64,000 nt of DNA from Comamonas testosteroni (GCF_000761245.1 NZ_AWOR01000078.1:334680-398679), one strand, 5' to 3'; shown: positions 47,071-56,322, counted from the stretch's first letter. Program-made: numbers and translations. The notes: generated from the sequence alone by a model not told the origin.

Positions 47071-48128
47071 GCCTTGTCACTCCACTGGCGATCGCTTTCA
47101 AACAGGCCGGAAAAGCGCCGCCCCAACGCGCGCAGCAAGGGGTTGCGGATGAAGACCAGATGCTGCGTCATGGTGAAGCTGGCACCCAGCTGGGCCTTGA
47201 CCTCGGGGTCGGTCCAGCCCGCCACATAGTGGGACAGACCCCGCTCCAGTGCGTATTCGAGATTGACCATCCAGCTCACGAAATAGAGATTGGCCTCGCG
47301 CGCTGCCGGGTAGGACAGGCCTATGTATTTGTCGATCAGCCTGCCGTCATGCTCGAAGCAAAGATTCCAGCCCAGCAGCGCATCGCTTTGCCGATCCCGA
47401 TACTCGAACACGATGCCGCCATTGTCCGCATCGCGCAGCAGGCCGGCCAGGAAGGCGCGCGAGAGCTTGTCGAAATGGATCTCGCTTTGCGCATACACCG
47501 CCTCGAACAAGGCGTAGTAGGCGTCGATCCGGCTCTCTTCGGCAAAGGCGGAGCCGGTCGACAGGCGGCGGATGTCCAGCCCGGCGCGGCTCTTGAGCTT
47601 GCGCCTGAGGCTGCTGCGGCGGTTCTTGGACAAGCCGGCCAGATACTCGTCCGCACTGGCAAAGCTGATGGGCACATAGGCCAGGGCCTGGCCTTCAAGG
47701 GCAATGAACCCTTGCTCCGAAAGCGCGTCAGCCAACTCCTGCGCAAAGCAGTTGTCTTCCTCGCTTAGCAAGGGCGATGCCTGGGGCAAATCCTTGACGA
47801 TGGTGAGCAGGGTGCGCCCGGCCATGGCGCGCAGCTGCCGGGCCAGCGTCGCGGCATCCACGGCGCGCGGCAGCGGCGCATATTCGCTGACGGTGGTGCC
47901 GATGAAGTCCGTGGTCAGCCTGAGCTTGGAACTCAGCCAGCGGCCGCCCGGCCACGACAAAAGACGCGCCTTGAGCGCGTCATCTGCGGTGGTCAGCAAA
48001 TCGAAGGGGGCAGTGAATGCTGGCGCCGGCCAGTCCTTCAGCAAGGCAAAGCCTTCTGGAGGATGGTTGGTGAACTGCTGCAGCAAGCCACGGGGTTCGA
48101 GCTGGTTGCGGAAATTTTCCGTCGCCAT
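47067..48128 (-). CDS. GNAT/FemAB-like acyl- or aminoacyl-transferase
   Basis: A 353-aa protein with a GNAT-like fold of the FemAB/peptidogalycan (COG3146) type. The basic stretch SKNRRSSLRRKLKSR near residue 180, the middle AYYALFEAVYAQSEIHFDKL, and FVSWMVNLEYALERG support this. The start at 48128 (MATENF) follows an AAGGCG ribosome site; a longer frame runs into a repeat. It is coupled to the arginase-like gene. Related enzymes transfer amino acids or acyl groups to amines or lipids; the substrate here is unknown. Confidence 0.75.
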   Translation of the reverse strand: MATENFRNQLEPRGLLQQFTNHPPEGFALLKDWPAPAFTAPFDLLTTADDALKARLLSWPGGRWLSSKLRLTTDFIGTTVSEYAPLPRAVDAATLARQLRAMAGRTLLTIVKDLPQASPLLSEEDNCFAQELADALSEQGFIALEGQALAYVPISFASADEYLAGLSKNRRSSLRRKLKSRAGLDIRRLSTGSAFAEESRIDAYYALFEAVYAQSEIHFDKLSRAFLAGLLRDADNGGIVFEYRDRQSDALLGWNLCFEHDGRLIDKYIGLSYPAAREANLYFVSWMVNLEYALERGLSHYVAGWTDPEVKAQLGASFTMTQHLVFIRNPLLRALGRRFSGLFESDRQWSDKA

Positions 48129-48187
48129 TTCGCCTTTTTGTAGTCGGTTTTGATGGCGCCTGAGTGTGTCTGCAGCGCAGAAAACTG

Positions 48188-48316
48188 GCACAACCCAAGC
48201 AAGAGACAGCGAGCAAGACCTGGGCGGCCCCCGCCGCCGCACAGTGAGGCTGTCGTCCCCCTCCCGAAGAGAGAGGGGGAAGCGGCGGGGCCGCCTAGGC
48301 GAAGCCGCTCAGGGGG
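48188..48316. repeat. GC-rich dispersed repeat, copy 3
   Basis: It contains gcaagagacagcgagcaag, gtccccctcccgaagagagaggggga (an inverted repeat) and gccgctcaggggg. Its end directly abuts the TAA stop complement of the aminotransferase gene, as in the other two copies. It fills the gap between the GNAT-like gene and the class III aminotransferase gene and can form a long hairpin. Confidence 0.78.
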
Positions 48317-49690
48317 TTACGCCTTTTTAGCCTTGGTCAGCAACTGATCCAGCAGCACCATGGCTTCGTCGATCTCGCTGCGCGAAATCATCAGCGAAGG
48401 CGCGAAGGTGATCACGTTCTTGTAGTAGCCGCCCACGTCCAGCACCAGGCCGCGCTTCTGGCCCTGGTATTCCAGGCCGCCTTCGAGGCCGATGTCCACC
48501 ATCTTGTCCAGCAGCGCCTTGTTGGGCGTGAAGCCGTCCTCGGTGCAGATTTCGGCACGCAGCGCCAGGCCCAGACCGTCCACATCGCCGATTTCCTTGT
48601 GGCGCTTTTGCAGCTCCTTGAGGCCTTCGAGGAAGTAGGCACCCGATTCGCGCACCTGACGGCCGAAGTCCATCTCGTGGGTCATCTTCATGACTTCCAG
48701 GCCCAGGGCCGTACCCAGCGGGTTGGAGGCAAAGGTGGAGTGGGTGGAGCCGGGCGGGAACACCGTGGGGTTGATCAGCTCTTCGCGAGCCCACAGGCCG
48801 GACAGCGCATTCAGACCATTGGTCAGAGCCTTGGCAAACACCAGCACATCGGGCTGGATGCCGAAGTTTTCCACCGACCACAGCTTGCCGGTACGCCAGA
48901 AGCCCATCTGGATTTCATCGACCACCAGCAGTACGCCGTGGTCGTCCAGTACCTTCTTCAGGCCGGTAAAGAAGTTGGCAGGCGGGATCACGTAACCGCC
49001 GGTGCCCTGAATGGGCTCGATGTAGAAGGCTGCGTATTCGCACTGGTTGGTCTTGGGGTCCCAGACCGCGTGGTATTCGTTTTCGAACTTACGACGGAAG
49101 TCGGCCACGATGGATTCCGCGTACTCCTCTGCCGTCATGCCCTTGGGGCGGCGGAAGGGGTAGGGGAAGGGGATGAACTGCGCGCGGTCGCTGAAGTGGC
49201 CGAAACGGCGGCGATAGCGGTAGCTGGAGGTGATCGAGGAGGCGCCCAGCGTACGGCCGTGGTAGCCGCCTTCGAACGCGAACATCAGGCTCTTGCCGCC
49301 GCTGGCGTTGCGCACGACCTTCAGCGAGTCCTCGATGGCTTGCGCGCCGCCCACGTTGAAGTGCACGCGGCCGTCATTGCCCCATTTGCGCTTGGCATCT
49401 TCGGCAATGAACTTGGCCAGTTCGATCTTGGTGGGGTGCAGATACTGGCTGGCCACCTGGGGCAGCTCCTGCAGTTGCTCGATCATCTTGGCCTCAAGAC
49501 GCTTGTTCTTGTAGCCGAAGTTGACGGCCGAATACCACATCTGCAGATCGAGGTAGGACGTGCCGGCATCGTCGTACATATAGCTGCCTTCGCAGCCCGT
49601 GAAGATCTTGGGAGGATTGACGTAGTGGACGGTGTCGCCAAACGAGCAGTATTTGGCTTCGTCAGCCAGCAATTGGGCAGTATTGATCAC
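48317..49690 (-). CDS. Class III PLP-dependent aminotransferase
   Basis: A 457-aa fold-type I aminotransferase of the omega-amino-acid type (GABA, ornithine, diaminobutyrate families). Visible are GSYMYDDAGTSYLDLQMW near the N-terminus, FAFEGGYHGRTLGA, the aspartate in LVVDEIQMGFWRTG and the PLP lysine in VFAKALTNG near residue 280. The exact substrate is unknown. It lies upstream of the GNAT-like gene on the same strand, separated by a 188-base gap that holds a repeat. It could provide or consume a terminal amine in the same pathway. Confidence 0.85.
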   Translation of the reverse strand: MINTAQLLADEAKYCSFGDTVHYVNPPKIFTGCEGSYMYDDAGTSYLDLQMWYSAVNFGYKNKRLEAKMIEQLQELPQVASQYLHPTKIELAKFIAEDAKRKWGNDGRVHFNVGGAQAIEDSLKVVRNASGGKSLMFAFEGGYHGRTLGASSITSSYRYRRRFGHFSDRAQFIPFPYPFRRPKGMTAEEYAESIVADFRRKFENEYHAVWDPKTNQCEYAAFYIEPIQGTGGYVIPPANFFTGLKKVLDDHGVLLVVDEIQMGFWRTGKLWSVENFGIQPDVLVFAKALTNGLNALSGLWAREELINPTVFPPGSTHSTFASNPLGTALGLEVMKMTHEMDFGRQVRESGAYFLEGLKELQKRHKEIGDVDGLGLALRAEICTEDGFTPNKALLDKMVDIGLEGGLEYQGQKRGLVLDVGGYYKNVITFAPSLMISRSEIDEAMVLLDQLLTKAKKA

Positions 49691-49952
49691 AGCAGAAAGC
49701 GCTCCGCAAAAATGGATTCGGTCAACGGTATGCGGCAGCAGTGTGCGTTTGCAATATTTCCGGGCTGTCGAGCATTTGTGTGGGAATTGTGGAGAGGTCC
49801 CTGTCGGCCGGTTTCCGGCGGCATCAAAGGCGTTGAAACAGGCGCAGCAGCTCCCCCGCTGCTGCTGCGGCGCGCCTGGCTGTATTCACAAGGCCCGGGT
49901 CCGGGTCGCCAGGGGCTGTCCGGGCGGCGCCGGGGCCGCTGCGGCGGGGCTA

Positions 49953-51863
49953 TCAGCCCAGGGCCACCACGCGCAGCACCTCGACTCCATAGGCGTCGAG
50001 CTTCTTGGTGCCCATGCCGCTCACGCCCTGCAGCTCCTGCAGGCTCTGGGGATTGAGTTCGGCAATCGATGCCAGCGTGGCGTCGTGGAAGATCACATAG
50101 GCCGGCAGATTGTGAGACTTGGCCACTTCGGCGCGCCAGGCCTTGAGGTTGATGAAGCGCACCTGTGCGTCGGGGCCCAGATTGACCGCCGCCGCATTGG
50201 CAGCGGACTTCTTGCTCTGCTTCTTGCTGCGCGATGCGGCCACGGCCTCGCGCAGCTGCACCTGCACCTCGCCCTTGAGCACGGCACGCGAGCCCGCGGC
50301 CAGACACAAGGTGTCAAACACATGGCCGCTGTTCTCGCTCACCACCTTGTGCAGGCCCAGGGATCCCGTGGCCAGCAACTGGCGCATCACGGCGCGCAAT
50401 TGCGGCTCCGAGTAGTCCTTGCCGATGCCGAAGGTGGACACCTTGTCATGGCCGTACTGCGTGACCTTGTCCGTCACCTTGCCGCGCAGCACGTCCATGA
50501 TGTGGCCCGCACCATAGGTCAGGCCGCTGGCCTCGTGCACGCGGAAGATGGTGGACAGCAGCTTGCGTGCCGCATCCGTGCCGTCCCACAGCGCCGGGGG
50601 CTCCAGGCAGTTGTCGCAGTTGCCGCAATGGGTGCGGGCAACGGCCTGCAGTGGCTTGCCATCCAGGCTCGGCTCCTGTCCATACTGCTCGCCAAAATAG
50701 GCCAGCAGGCGCACACGGCGGCAGTCCGTGGCCTCGGCCAGACCGAGCAGGGCATCGAGCTTGCCGCGCATCACCTGCTTGAACTGCTCCTCGGCCGGGC
50801 TTTCGTCGATCATGCGGCGCTGGTTGACCACGTCGCTGAGACCGTAGGCCATCCAGGCATCGGCGGGCAGGCCGTCGCGGCCTGCACGGCCGGTTTCCTG
50901 GTAGTAGCCCTCGATGTTCTTGGGCATGTCCACATGGGCCACAAAGCGCACATCGGGCTTGTTGATGCCCATGCCAAAGGCAATCGTGGCGCACATCACC
51001 ACGCCTTCTTCGCGCAGAAAACGGTCCTGATGGTTCTGGCGCATTTCCTGGGGCAGGCCTGCGTGGTAGGGCAGGGCATTGATGCCGTTTTGCACCAGGG
51101 TCTGGGCCAGCTCCTCGACACGCTTGCGCGACTGGCAATAGACCACGCCGGCTTCGCCCTCGTGCTCGCGCTCGATAAAGCGCAGCAGCTGGTTGCTGAC
51201 GTCCTTTTTCTCGGCGATCTTGTAGCGGATGTTCGGGCGGTCGAAACTGCTGATGAAGTGCTGGGCCGCTTCCAGCTGCAGGCGCTCGATGATGTCGGCG
51301 CGCGTTAGCGCATCGGCCGTGGCCGTCAGCGCGATGCGCGGCACCTCGGCATAGCGCTGGTGCAGCACGCTCAGCGCGCGGTATTCGGGGCGGAAGTCGT
51401 GTCCCCATTGGCTCACGCAATGCGCTTCGTCGATGGCGAACAGCGACAGCTTGCCCTGGGCGTGCAGGTCGTCGAGCAGACCCAGGAAACGTGGCGTGTT
51501 CAGCCGCTCGGGAGCGGCGTAGAGCAGGGTGATGTCGCCGCTTTGCAGGCGCAGCTCCACCTCCTGCGTCTCGTCGTAGCTGAGGGTGGAGTTCAGATAG
51601 GCGGCGCTGATGCCGGCCTCATGCAGCGCACCGACCTGGTCGTGCATGAGCGCGATCAGCGGCGAGACCACGATCGTCACGCCATGGCCGAGCTGCTGGC
51701 GCGCAATGGCCGGAACCTGATAGCACAGCGATTTGCCGCCGCCCGTGGGCATGAGCACCAGCGCATCGCCGCCGTTGATGACATGCGAGACGATGGCCTG
51801 CTGGGGGCCACGGAATTGCTCGTAGCCAAAAACGGCTTGCAGAATGGATTGCGCGGAAGACAC
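49953..51863 (-). CDS. recQ: ATP-dependent DNA helicase RecQ
   Basis: RecQ is a 3'-5' helicase of recombination and repair. The 636-aa product shows Walker A PTGGGKSLCYQ near residue 45, the DEAH-box AIDEAHCVSQWGHDFRPEY, the helicase C-terminal domain with GRAGRDGLPA, the zinc-binding CGNCDNC, an RQC winged helix and one HRDC domain at the end (about residues 530-610), preceded by a Lys/Ser-rich linker. Length is normal for bacterial RecQ. Stands alone. Confidence 0.95.
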   Translation of the reverse strand: MSSAQSILQAVFGYEQFRGPQQAIVSHVINGGDALVLMPTGGGKSLCYQVPAIARQQLGHGVTIVVSPLIALMHDQVGALHEAGISAAYLNSTLSYDETQEVELRLQSGDITLLYAAPERLNTPRFLGLLDDLHAQGKLSLFAIDEAHCVSQWGHDFRPEYRALSVLHQRYAEVPRIALTATADALTRADIIERLQLEAAQHFISSFDRPNIRYKIAEKKDVSNQLLRFIEREHEGEAGVVYCQSRKRVEELAQTLVQNGINALPYHAGLPQEMRQNHQDRFLREEGVVMCATIAFGMGINKPDVRFVAHVDMPKNIEGYYQETGRAGRDGLPADAWMAYGLSDVVNQRRMIDESPAEEQFKQVMRGKLDALLGLAEATDCRRVRLLAYFGEQYGQEPSLDGKPLQAVARTHCGNCDNCLEPPALWDGTDAARKLLSTIFRVHEASGLTYGAGHIMDVLRGKVTDKVTQYGHDKVSTFGIGKDYSEPQLRAVMRQLLATGSLGLHKVVSENSGHVFDTLCLAAGSRAVLKGEVQVQLREAVAASRSKKQSKKSAANAAAVNLGPDAQVRFINLKAWRAEVAKSHNLPAYVIFHDATLASIAELNPQSLQELQGVSGMGTKKLDAYGVEVLRVVALG

Positions 51864-52000
51864 CGGATACTCTTGAATCGATAGCTGGTAGTGCTTGCTG
51901 GAAATGGGTTTGAGGCTGATTTGACCTCAGATGCAAGCATCAGAACTGGCCCTATTGTGCGCCGCGCCCCGGCGCGCTGCCCGGGCCGGGTTATGCGCAA

Positions 52001-52735
52001 TCAGCCAGCCTGCCCTATGGTGGAGGGCGAAAAATGCGCATCCAGCTCGTAGAGATCGGCGGGATAGGTCAGGCGCACAAAGGTGATGGGCAGCTGCCCG
52101 GTCCAGGTTCGGCGGTCGATCACCAGGCAGGGAAAGCCGGGCTTGATCTCCAGCAGACCGGCGGTTTCCTCGCTGGCTGCCTCGGCGCGAATGCGGTGTT
52201 CGGCCGAGCTCCAGGGCACATGGTTGACCATCCAGGAGCTGGGGCTGTGTTCGGTGAACGACTCGTGCTCGGCGTCCGGCACGGATTCGAGATTGATCAG
52301 GCGGTCTTCGATGCAGAACGGCCGTGATCCCGCCATGTGCAGGCACAGCACATGGACGATGGAGGCCGGCTGCGTCATGCGCATGGCCTCCATGTCCTCG
52401 CGCGTGCTGCGCCGCTGCGTGCGACCGAGCAGCCTGCTCGAATATTCCTGCCCCATGCCCAGCACCACCTGGCGCAGATCGGGAATCTCCAGCACGGCAG
52501 AGCTGGTTTGCGGGCGCGTCACAAAGCTTCCCGCCTTGCGCTTGCGCACCAGCAGACCGGCCTCTGCCAGCTTGTTGAGCACCTTGCTCACCGTCATGCG
52601 CGAGCATTGGTAATGGACGGTCAGCTCCATCTCCGACGGGATGCGATAGCCGGGCGGCCAGCGGCCACTGAGAATGTTCTGTTCAATCTCGGTGAGAATT
52701 TTCCCGTGCAGCGACATCGAAGAGTGTTTGTCCAT
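52001..52735 (-). CDS. GntR-family regulator, HutC subfamily
   Basis: A 244-aa regulator with an N-terminal winged helix (PPGYRIPSEMELTVHYQCSR around residue 30) and a C-terminal UTRA effector domain ending EIKPGFPCLVIDRRTW..LPITFVRLTYPAD. This resembles histidine utilisation repressors, but the gene sits next to an acyl-CoA dehydrogenase gene and away from the hut locus. I see no HutC-type box in the surrounding gaps. It may control the acyl-CoA module beside it, or the hut genes in trans. Confidence 0.85.
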   Translation of the reverse strand: MDKHSSMSLHGKILTEIEQNILSGRWPPGYRIPSEMELTVHYQCSRMTVSKVLNKLAEAGLLVRKRKAGSFVTRPQTSSAVLEIPDLRQVVLGMGQEYSSRLLGRTQRRSTREDMEAMRMTQPASIVHVLCLHMAGSRPFCIEDRLINLESVPDAEHESFTEHSPSSWMVNHVPWSSAEHRIRAEAASEETAGLLEIKPGFPCLVIDRRTWTGQLPITFVRLTYPADLYELDAHFSPSTIGQAG

Positions 52736-52780
52736 GCAGTGGATTACACCAGCAAATCCGCGTGGGTGCCGCTGTGGTCC

Positions 52781-53929
52781 CTAGGTGCTCAGTACGGCAC
52801 GCGCAATGATGGTGCGCTGAATCTCGGAAGAGCCTTCGTAGATGCGCAGAATGCGGGCGTCGCGCACATAGCGCTCAAGCGGCATTTCGCGGGTATAGCC
52901 ATAGCCGCCATGGATCTGCAGCGCCTCGTCGGTCACGAAGCCCACCATCTCCGAGGCGAACAGCTTGGCCATGGCCGACTGCTGGGTAAAGGGCTGGCCC
53001 TGCTGGCGCAGCGCCAGGGCCTGCATGGTCAGCGCCCAGGCGGCTTCCAGGCGCAGCTTCATGTCGGCGAGCTTGAACTGGATGCCCTGCTTGCTGGCGA
53101 TGGGCTCGCCGCCCACCAGGCGCTGGTTGGCCCAGTCGGCTGCCGCCTTGAGCGCGGCCTCGGCAATGCCCAGAGAGGTCGCCGCCACGTCCAGGCGGCT
53201 GTTGTCCAGCACTTTCATGGCGGTCTTGAAGCCGGTGCCTTCGGCGCCGAGACGGTTGGCGGCCGGAACACGGACACCGTCCAGCGACACTTCAAAGGCA
53301 TGACCGCCGCGGATGCCCATGAGCTTTTCGGGCGACGATATCTGAATGCCGGGCAGCTCGCGCGGCACGATGAAGGCGCTGACCCCGCGTGCTGCAGCCT
53401 CCGCATCCGTCTTGGCGAACACCACCATGAAGCGGGCCTCTGCCGCATTCGAGATGAAGTGCTTGACGCCGGTGATCAGATAGTCGTCGCCGTCGCGCAC
53501 GGCCCGGGTACGCATGTCTGCAGGGTGGGAGCCGCCACGCGGCTCCGTCAGTGCGAAGGCCGCCAGCCATTCCCCGCTGGCGCAGCGCGGCAGCCATTGT
53601 TCGCGCTGCGTCTCGTCACCGCCGATGAGAACGGCATCCGTGCCCAGATAGTGAGCACCGATCATGGACGAGGTCGCGGCGCAGGCGCGTGAGATGGCGA
53701 CCAGCGACATCAGCATGGCGGTGGGTGTGACGCCCGGCCCACCGAAGCGTTCCGGCAGATTCATGCCCATCACGCCCAGCGCGGACAGGCCGGGCACATG
53801 GCGCGTGGCGGAAAAGGCTTCCTCGTCCATGGCCTGGGCCACAGGTGCCAGGGCTTCTTCGGCAAAGCGTGCAACGGCATCGGCAACGGCCTGATCTTCT
53901 TCGGTCGCGCCCAGACGAATCAATGACAT
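52781..53929 (-). CDS. Acyl-CoA dehydrogenase
   Basis: A 382-aa FAD-dependent acyl-CoA dehydrogenase that would introduce the alpha-beta double bond into an acyl-CoA. The flavin/substrate signatures are FALTEPRGGSHP near residue 127 and the C-terminal ALQIHGGYGYTREMPLERYVRDARI, ending in the catalytic-region YEGSSEIQR. The ATG at 53929 has a strong AGGAGA ribosome site. A CoA-transferase gene lies 31 bases upstream on the same strand, so the two form an operon divergent from a LysR gene. Chain specificity is unknown. Confidence 0.92.
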   Translation of the reverse strand: MSLIRLGATEEDQAVADAVARFAEEALAPVAQAMDEEAFSATRHVPGLSALGVMGMNLPERFGGPGVTPTAMLMSLVAISRACAATSSMIGAHYLGTDAVLIGGDETQREQWLPRCASGEWLAAFALTEPRGGSHPADMRTRAVRDGDDYLITGVKHFISNAAEARFMVVFAKTDAEAAARGVSAFIVPRELPGIQISSPEKLMGIRGGHAFEVSLDGVRVPAANRLGAEGTGFKTAMKVLDNSRLDVAATSLGIAEAALKAAADWANQRLVGGEPIASKQGIQFKLADMKLRLEAAWALTMQALALRQQGQPFTQQSAMAKLFASEMVGFVTDEALQIHGGYGYTREMPLERYVRDARILRIYEGSSEIQRTIIARAVLST

Positions 53930-53960
53930 GGCGATCTCTCCTTGTTTCTTGCTATCAAAA

Positions 53961-55172
53961 TCAACCCAAAGCACCTGCTTCGCGCAAGGCGGCAATGGCG
54001 TCCGTGCTGCGGCCCAGCCAGCTTTGCAGCAGCAGCTCCGTGTGCTCGCCCAGGGCCGGTGCGCGTTGTGCTCGATTGGGCAGAGCGCCATTGAAATGCA
54101 CGGGCTGTGTCGGCAGCTGCAGGCCCGGAAGGCGTTCGTCCTCGACCTCGCAGAGCAGGCCACGCGAGCGGATCTGCTCGGAGTTCAGGGCCTGCTCGAT
54201 ATTCCAGATGGGGGCTGCGGGAACGCCTGCGCTCTCCAGCCGCGCGACCACCTGGGCCACGTCGTGCTGCGTGCTCCAGCCCTCCAGCGCGGCGCGCAAG
54301 GCGGGCTCGTTGGCCGAGCGGGCTTCGTCGCTGGCAAAACGCGGGTCGCTGGCCAGCTCGGGCAGCTCCATCGCGGCCGCAGTGGCGTCGAACAGCTTCT
54401 TGTTGAGCACGGCCAGGGCGTAATGGCCGTCACGTGCCCTGTAGACGCCAAAAGGCGCCGAGAGCGGATGCCGGTTGCCCACGCGCCGGGCAGGCTGGCC
54501 GGTGAACAGATAGCGTGACATCGATGTCGCCAGAAAGCTCAGCGTGGTGTCGAACATGGCGACATCGACATGCTGGCCGACTCCGGTTCTCTGCGCCTGC
54601 AGCAGGGCCGCCAGTGTCGCCCAGGAGGCAAACAGGCCGGCAACCACATCGCTGACCGCTTCGCCGACCAGCGTGGGAGCGCCATGAGGATCGCCCGTGG
54701 CCTCCATCAGGCCGCTCATGGCCTGAACAATGATGTCGTAGGCCGGACGGTGTGCCAGAGGGCCGGTCTGGCCAAAGCCGGAGACGCTGACATACACCAG
54801 CCGGGGATTGAGGGCGCGCAGTGTTTCGGGGCCGATGCCCAGCCGCTCGGCCACACCCGGCCTGAAGTTCTCGACCACCACGTCGACCTGCCGGGCCAGC
54901 TCATGCACCACGGCGACCGCCTCCGCATGCTTGAGGTCCAGCACCAGGCTTTGCTTGTTGCGATTCATGACTGTGAACAAGGCGCTTTGCCCATTCTTCA
55001 TGGGGCCGATGGCGCGGTAGTCATCGCCCTGGGGCGGCTCCACCTTCACGACTTGCGCGCCCAGATCGGCCAGCAAGGCCGTGGACATGGGGCCCGCCAG
55101 AACCCGGGTGAAGTCCAGGATGCGGATGCCGTCCAGCGGACGGGAGGCAGATTTTTCGGTTGATGCAAGCAT
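53961..55172 (-). CDS. CaiB/BaiF-family (class III) CoA-transferase
   Basis: A 403-aa class III CoA-transferase that would move CoA between two carboxylic acids without free intermediates. It shows GIRILDFTRVLAGPMST near the N-terminus, the QVVKVEPPQGDDYR segment, the catalytic aspartate region HRPAYDIIVQAMSGLM near residue 145, and SAPFGVYRARDG. The ATG at 55172 follows a GGAG-like site. First gene of the operon with the acyl-CoA dehydrogenase, probably activating the organic acid that the dehydrogenase then oxidises. Confidence 0.9.
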   Translation of the reverse strand: MLASTEKSASRPLDGIRILDFTRVLAGPMSTALLADLGAQVVKVEPPQGDDYRAIGPMKNGQSALFTVMNRNKQSLVLDLKHAEAVAVVHELARQVDVVVENFRPGVAERLGIGPETLRALNPRLVYVSVSGFGQTGPLAHRPAYDIIVQAMSGLMEATGDPHGAPTLVGEAVSDVVAGLFASWATLAALLQAQRTGVGQHVDVAMFDTTLSFLATSMSRYLFTGQPARRVGNRHPLSAPFGVYRARDGHYALAVLNKKLFDATAAAMELPELASDPRFASDEARSANEPALRAALEGWSTQHDVAQVVARLESAGVPAAPIWNIEQALNSEQIRSRGLLCEVEDERLPGLQLPTQPVHFNGALPNRAQRAPALGEHTELLLQSWLGRSTDAIAALREAGALG

Positions 55173-55228
55173 GGGAGCTCCGCTGTTGATCTGAAGCGAT
55201 GTCTGCATGCTGCCCAAAACATGAATCA

Positions 55229-56161
55229 ATGGAAAATATTCATTTCCCATTCACTGGATTCAAAAAATTGATTCAGATAAATCTGCGCCAGCTCGAATAT
55301 TTTGTCGCCGCCGCACGCCACGGCAGCACGGCCAGGGCGGCGTTGGCCATCAATGTTTCGCAGCCCTCCATCTCCAAGGCGATTGCCGACCTCGAAGCCC
55401 AATGGGGCGAGAAGCTGTTTGTGCGCAAACATGCCGTCGGGCTGGACCTGACCGCGGCAGGGCTGGCCAGAAGCCGGGAGGCCCTGAGCTTGCTGGAGGC
55501 GGCGCAACTGCTTCAGGAGCCACGCAAGCAGGCGGTTTCCGGCACGCTGAGGCTGGGCTTTCTGAGCACGCTGGGCGCGCTGTGGATTCCGCAGTTGCTC
55601 ACCCAGATGCACAAGCGCCACCCGTCCATCGACATCGAGCTGGTCGAGGGTGACATCGCCTCGCTGACGCGGCAAGTGGAGCGCGGGGAAATCCATGCCG
55701 CGCTGCAATATGACCTGGGCCTGGCCCGCCCTTTGCTGACCATGCACCCGGTTGCCGCGCTGCCGCCCTATGCCTTGTTGCCCGCCAGGCATGCCCTGTC
55801 TGCGGCGCCCAGCGTGAGCCTGGCGGAGCTGGCCCAGTCGCCGTTGCTGCTGATCAACCTGCCGCAGAGCCGAGAGTACTTCCTCTCGCTGTTTCGCGAG
55901 GCAGGGGTGGTTCCCATGGTGAACTATGAACTGGCGTCAATAGAGCTTGTCCGCTCCATGGTCGCCAACGGGCATGGCGTCAGTGTTCTGACCACGCGGC
56001 CGGTGGTCGACAGAACCCACGACGGCAAGCGACTGGTCTGCAAAAGAATCAAGGGCCGCGTCGCCAAGCAGGCCGTGGTGCTGTCGGTGCCCAGGAGCAA
56101 TGCCTCGGCGCTGATTGCACCATTTCTGACCGTGGCGAAAAGCGTGATTGCACCCGACTAG
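55229..56161 (+). CDS. LysR-family transcriptional regulator
   Basis: A 310-aa LysR-type regulator. The winged helix begins at LRQLEYFVAAARHGST and includes NVSQPSISKAI; the effector domain follows, with residues such as VANGHGVSVL near residue 255. It is divergent from the CoA-transferase/acyl-CoA dehydrogenase operon, which it presumably controls. The start is uncertain: an ATG at 55199 adds ten residues, and neither has a good ribosome site. Confidence 0.88.
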   Translation: MENIHFPFTGFKKLIQINLRQLEYFVAAARHGSTARAALAINVSQPSISKAIADLEAQWGEKLFVRKHAVGLDLTAAGLARSREALSLLEAAQLLQEPRKQAVSGTLRLGFLSTLGALWIPQLLTQMHKRHPSIDIELVEGDIASLTRQVERGEIHAALQYDLGLARPLLTMHPVAALPPYALLPARHALSAAPSVSLAELAQSPLLLINLPQSREYFLSLFREAGVVPMVNYELASIELVRSMVANGHGVSVLTTRPVVDRTHDGKRLVCKRIKGRVAKQAVVLSVPRSNASALIAPFLTVAKSVIAPD

Positions 56162-56265
56162 CGCAACCCGGATGCCGTTTTGGTGCGCGTCCCCAGGAGC
56201 CGGCGGAGGCGGCCCCCTGGGCGAGCGAGTTGGCACATAGCTTGCTCTTGTGGATTGTTGATGCA

Positions 56266-56322
56266 TGTCTATACAGCTGAGAAATCCGGCAGCTATGGCG
56301 CTCGGGTAAGCCTGTATATACA
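56266..56322 (+). promoter_or_regulatory. Two HutC-type operator boxes upstream of the ABC importer
   Basis: tgtctataca (56266-56275) and tgtatataca (56313-56322) are near-perfect palindromes matching the HutC-subfamily consensus GTnTAnAC. Their centres are 47 bases apart, and the second ends 102 bases before the start of the substrate-binding protein gene. A related box lies before hutH. They are the likely repressor sites for the importer operon; the rest of this 263-base gap shows nothing else I recognise. Confidence 0.7.

Noticed and set aside
56170..56220. A further copy of the GC-rich dispersed repeat after the LysR gene
   Set aside because: Only short GC-rich stretches resemble it; the diagnostic ctcaggggg end and gagcaag segment are missing.
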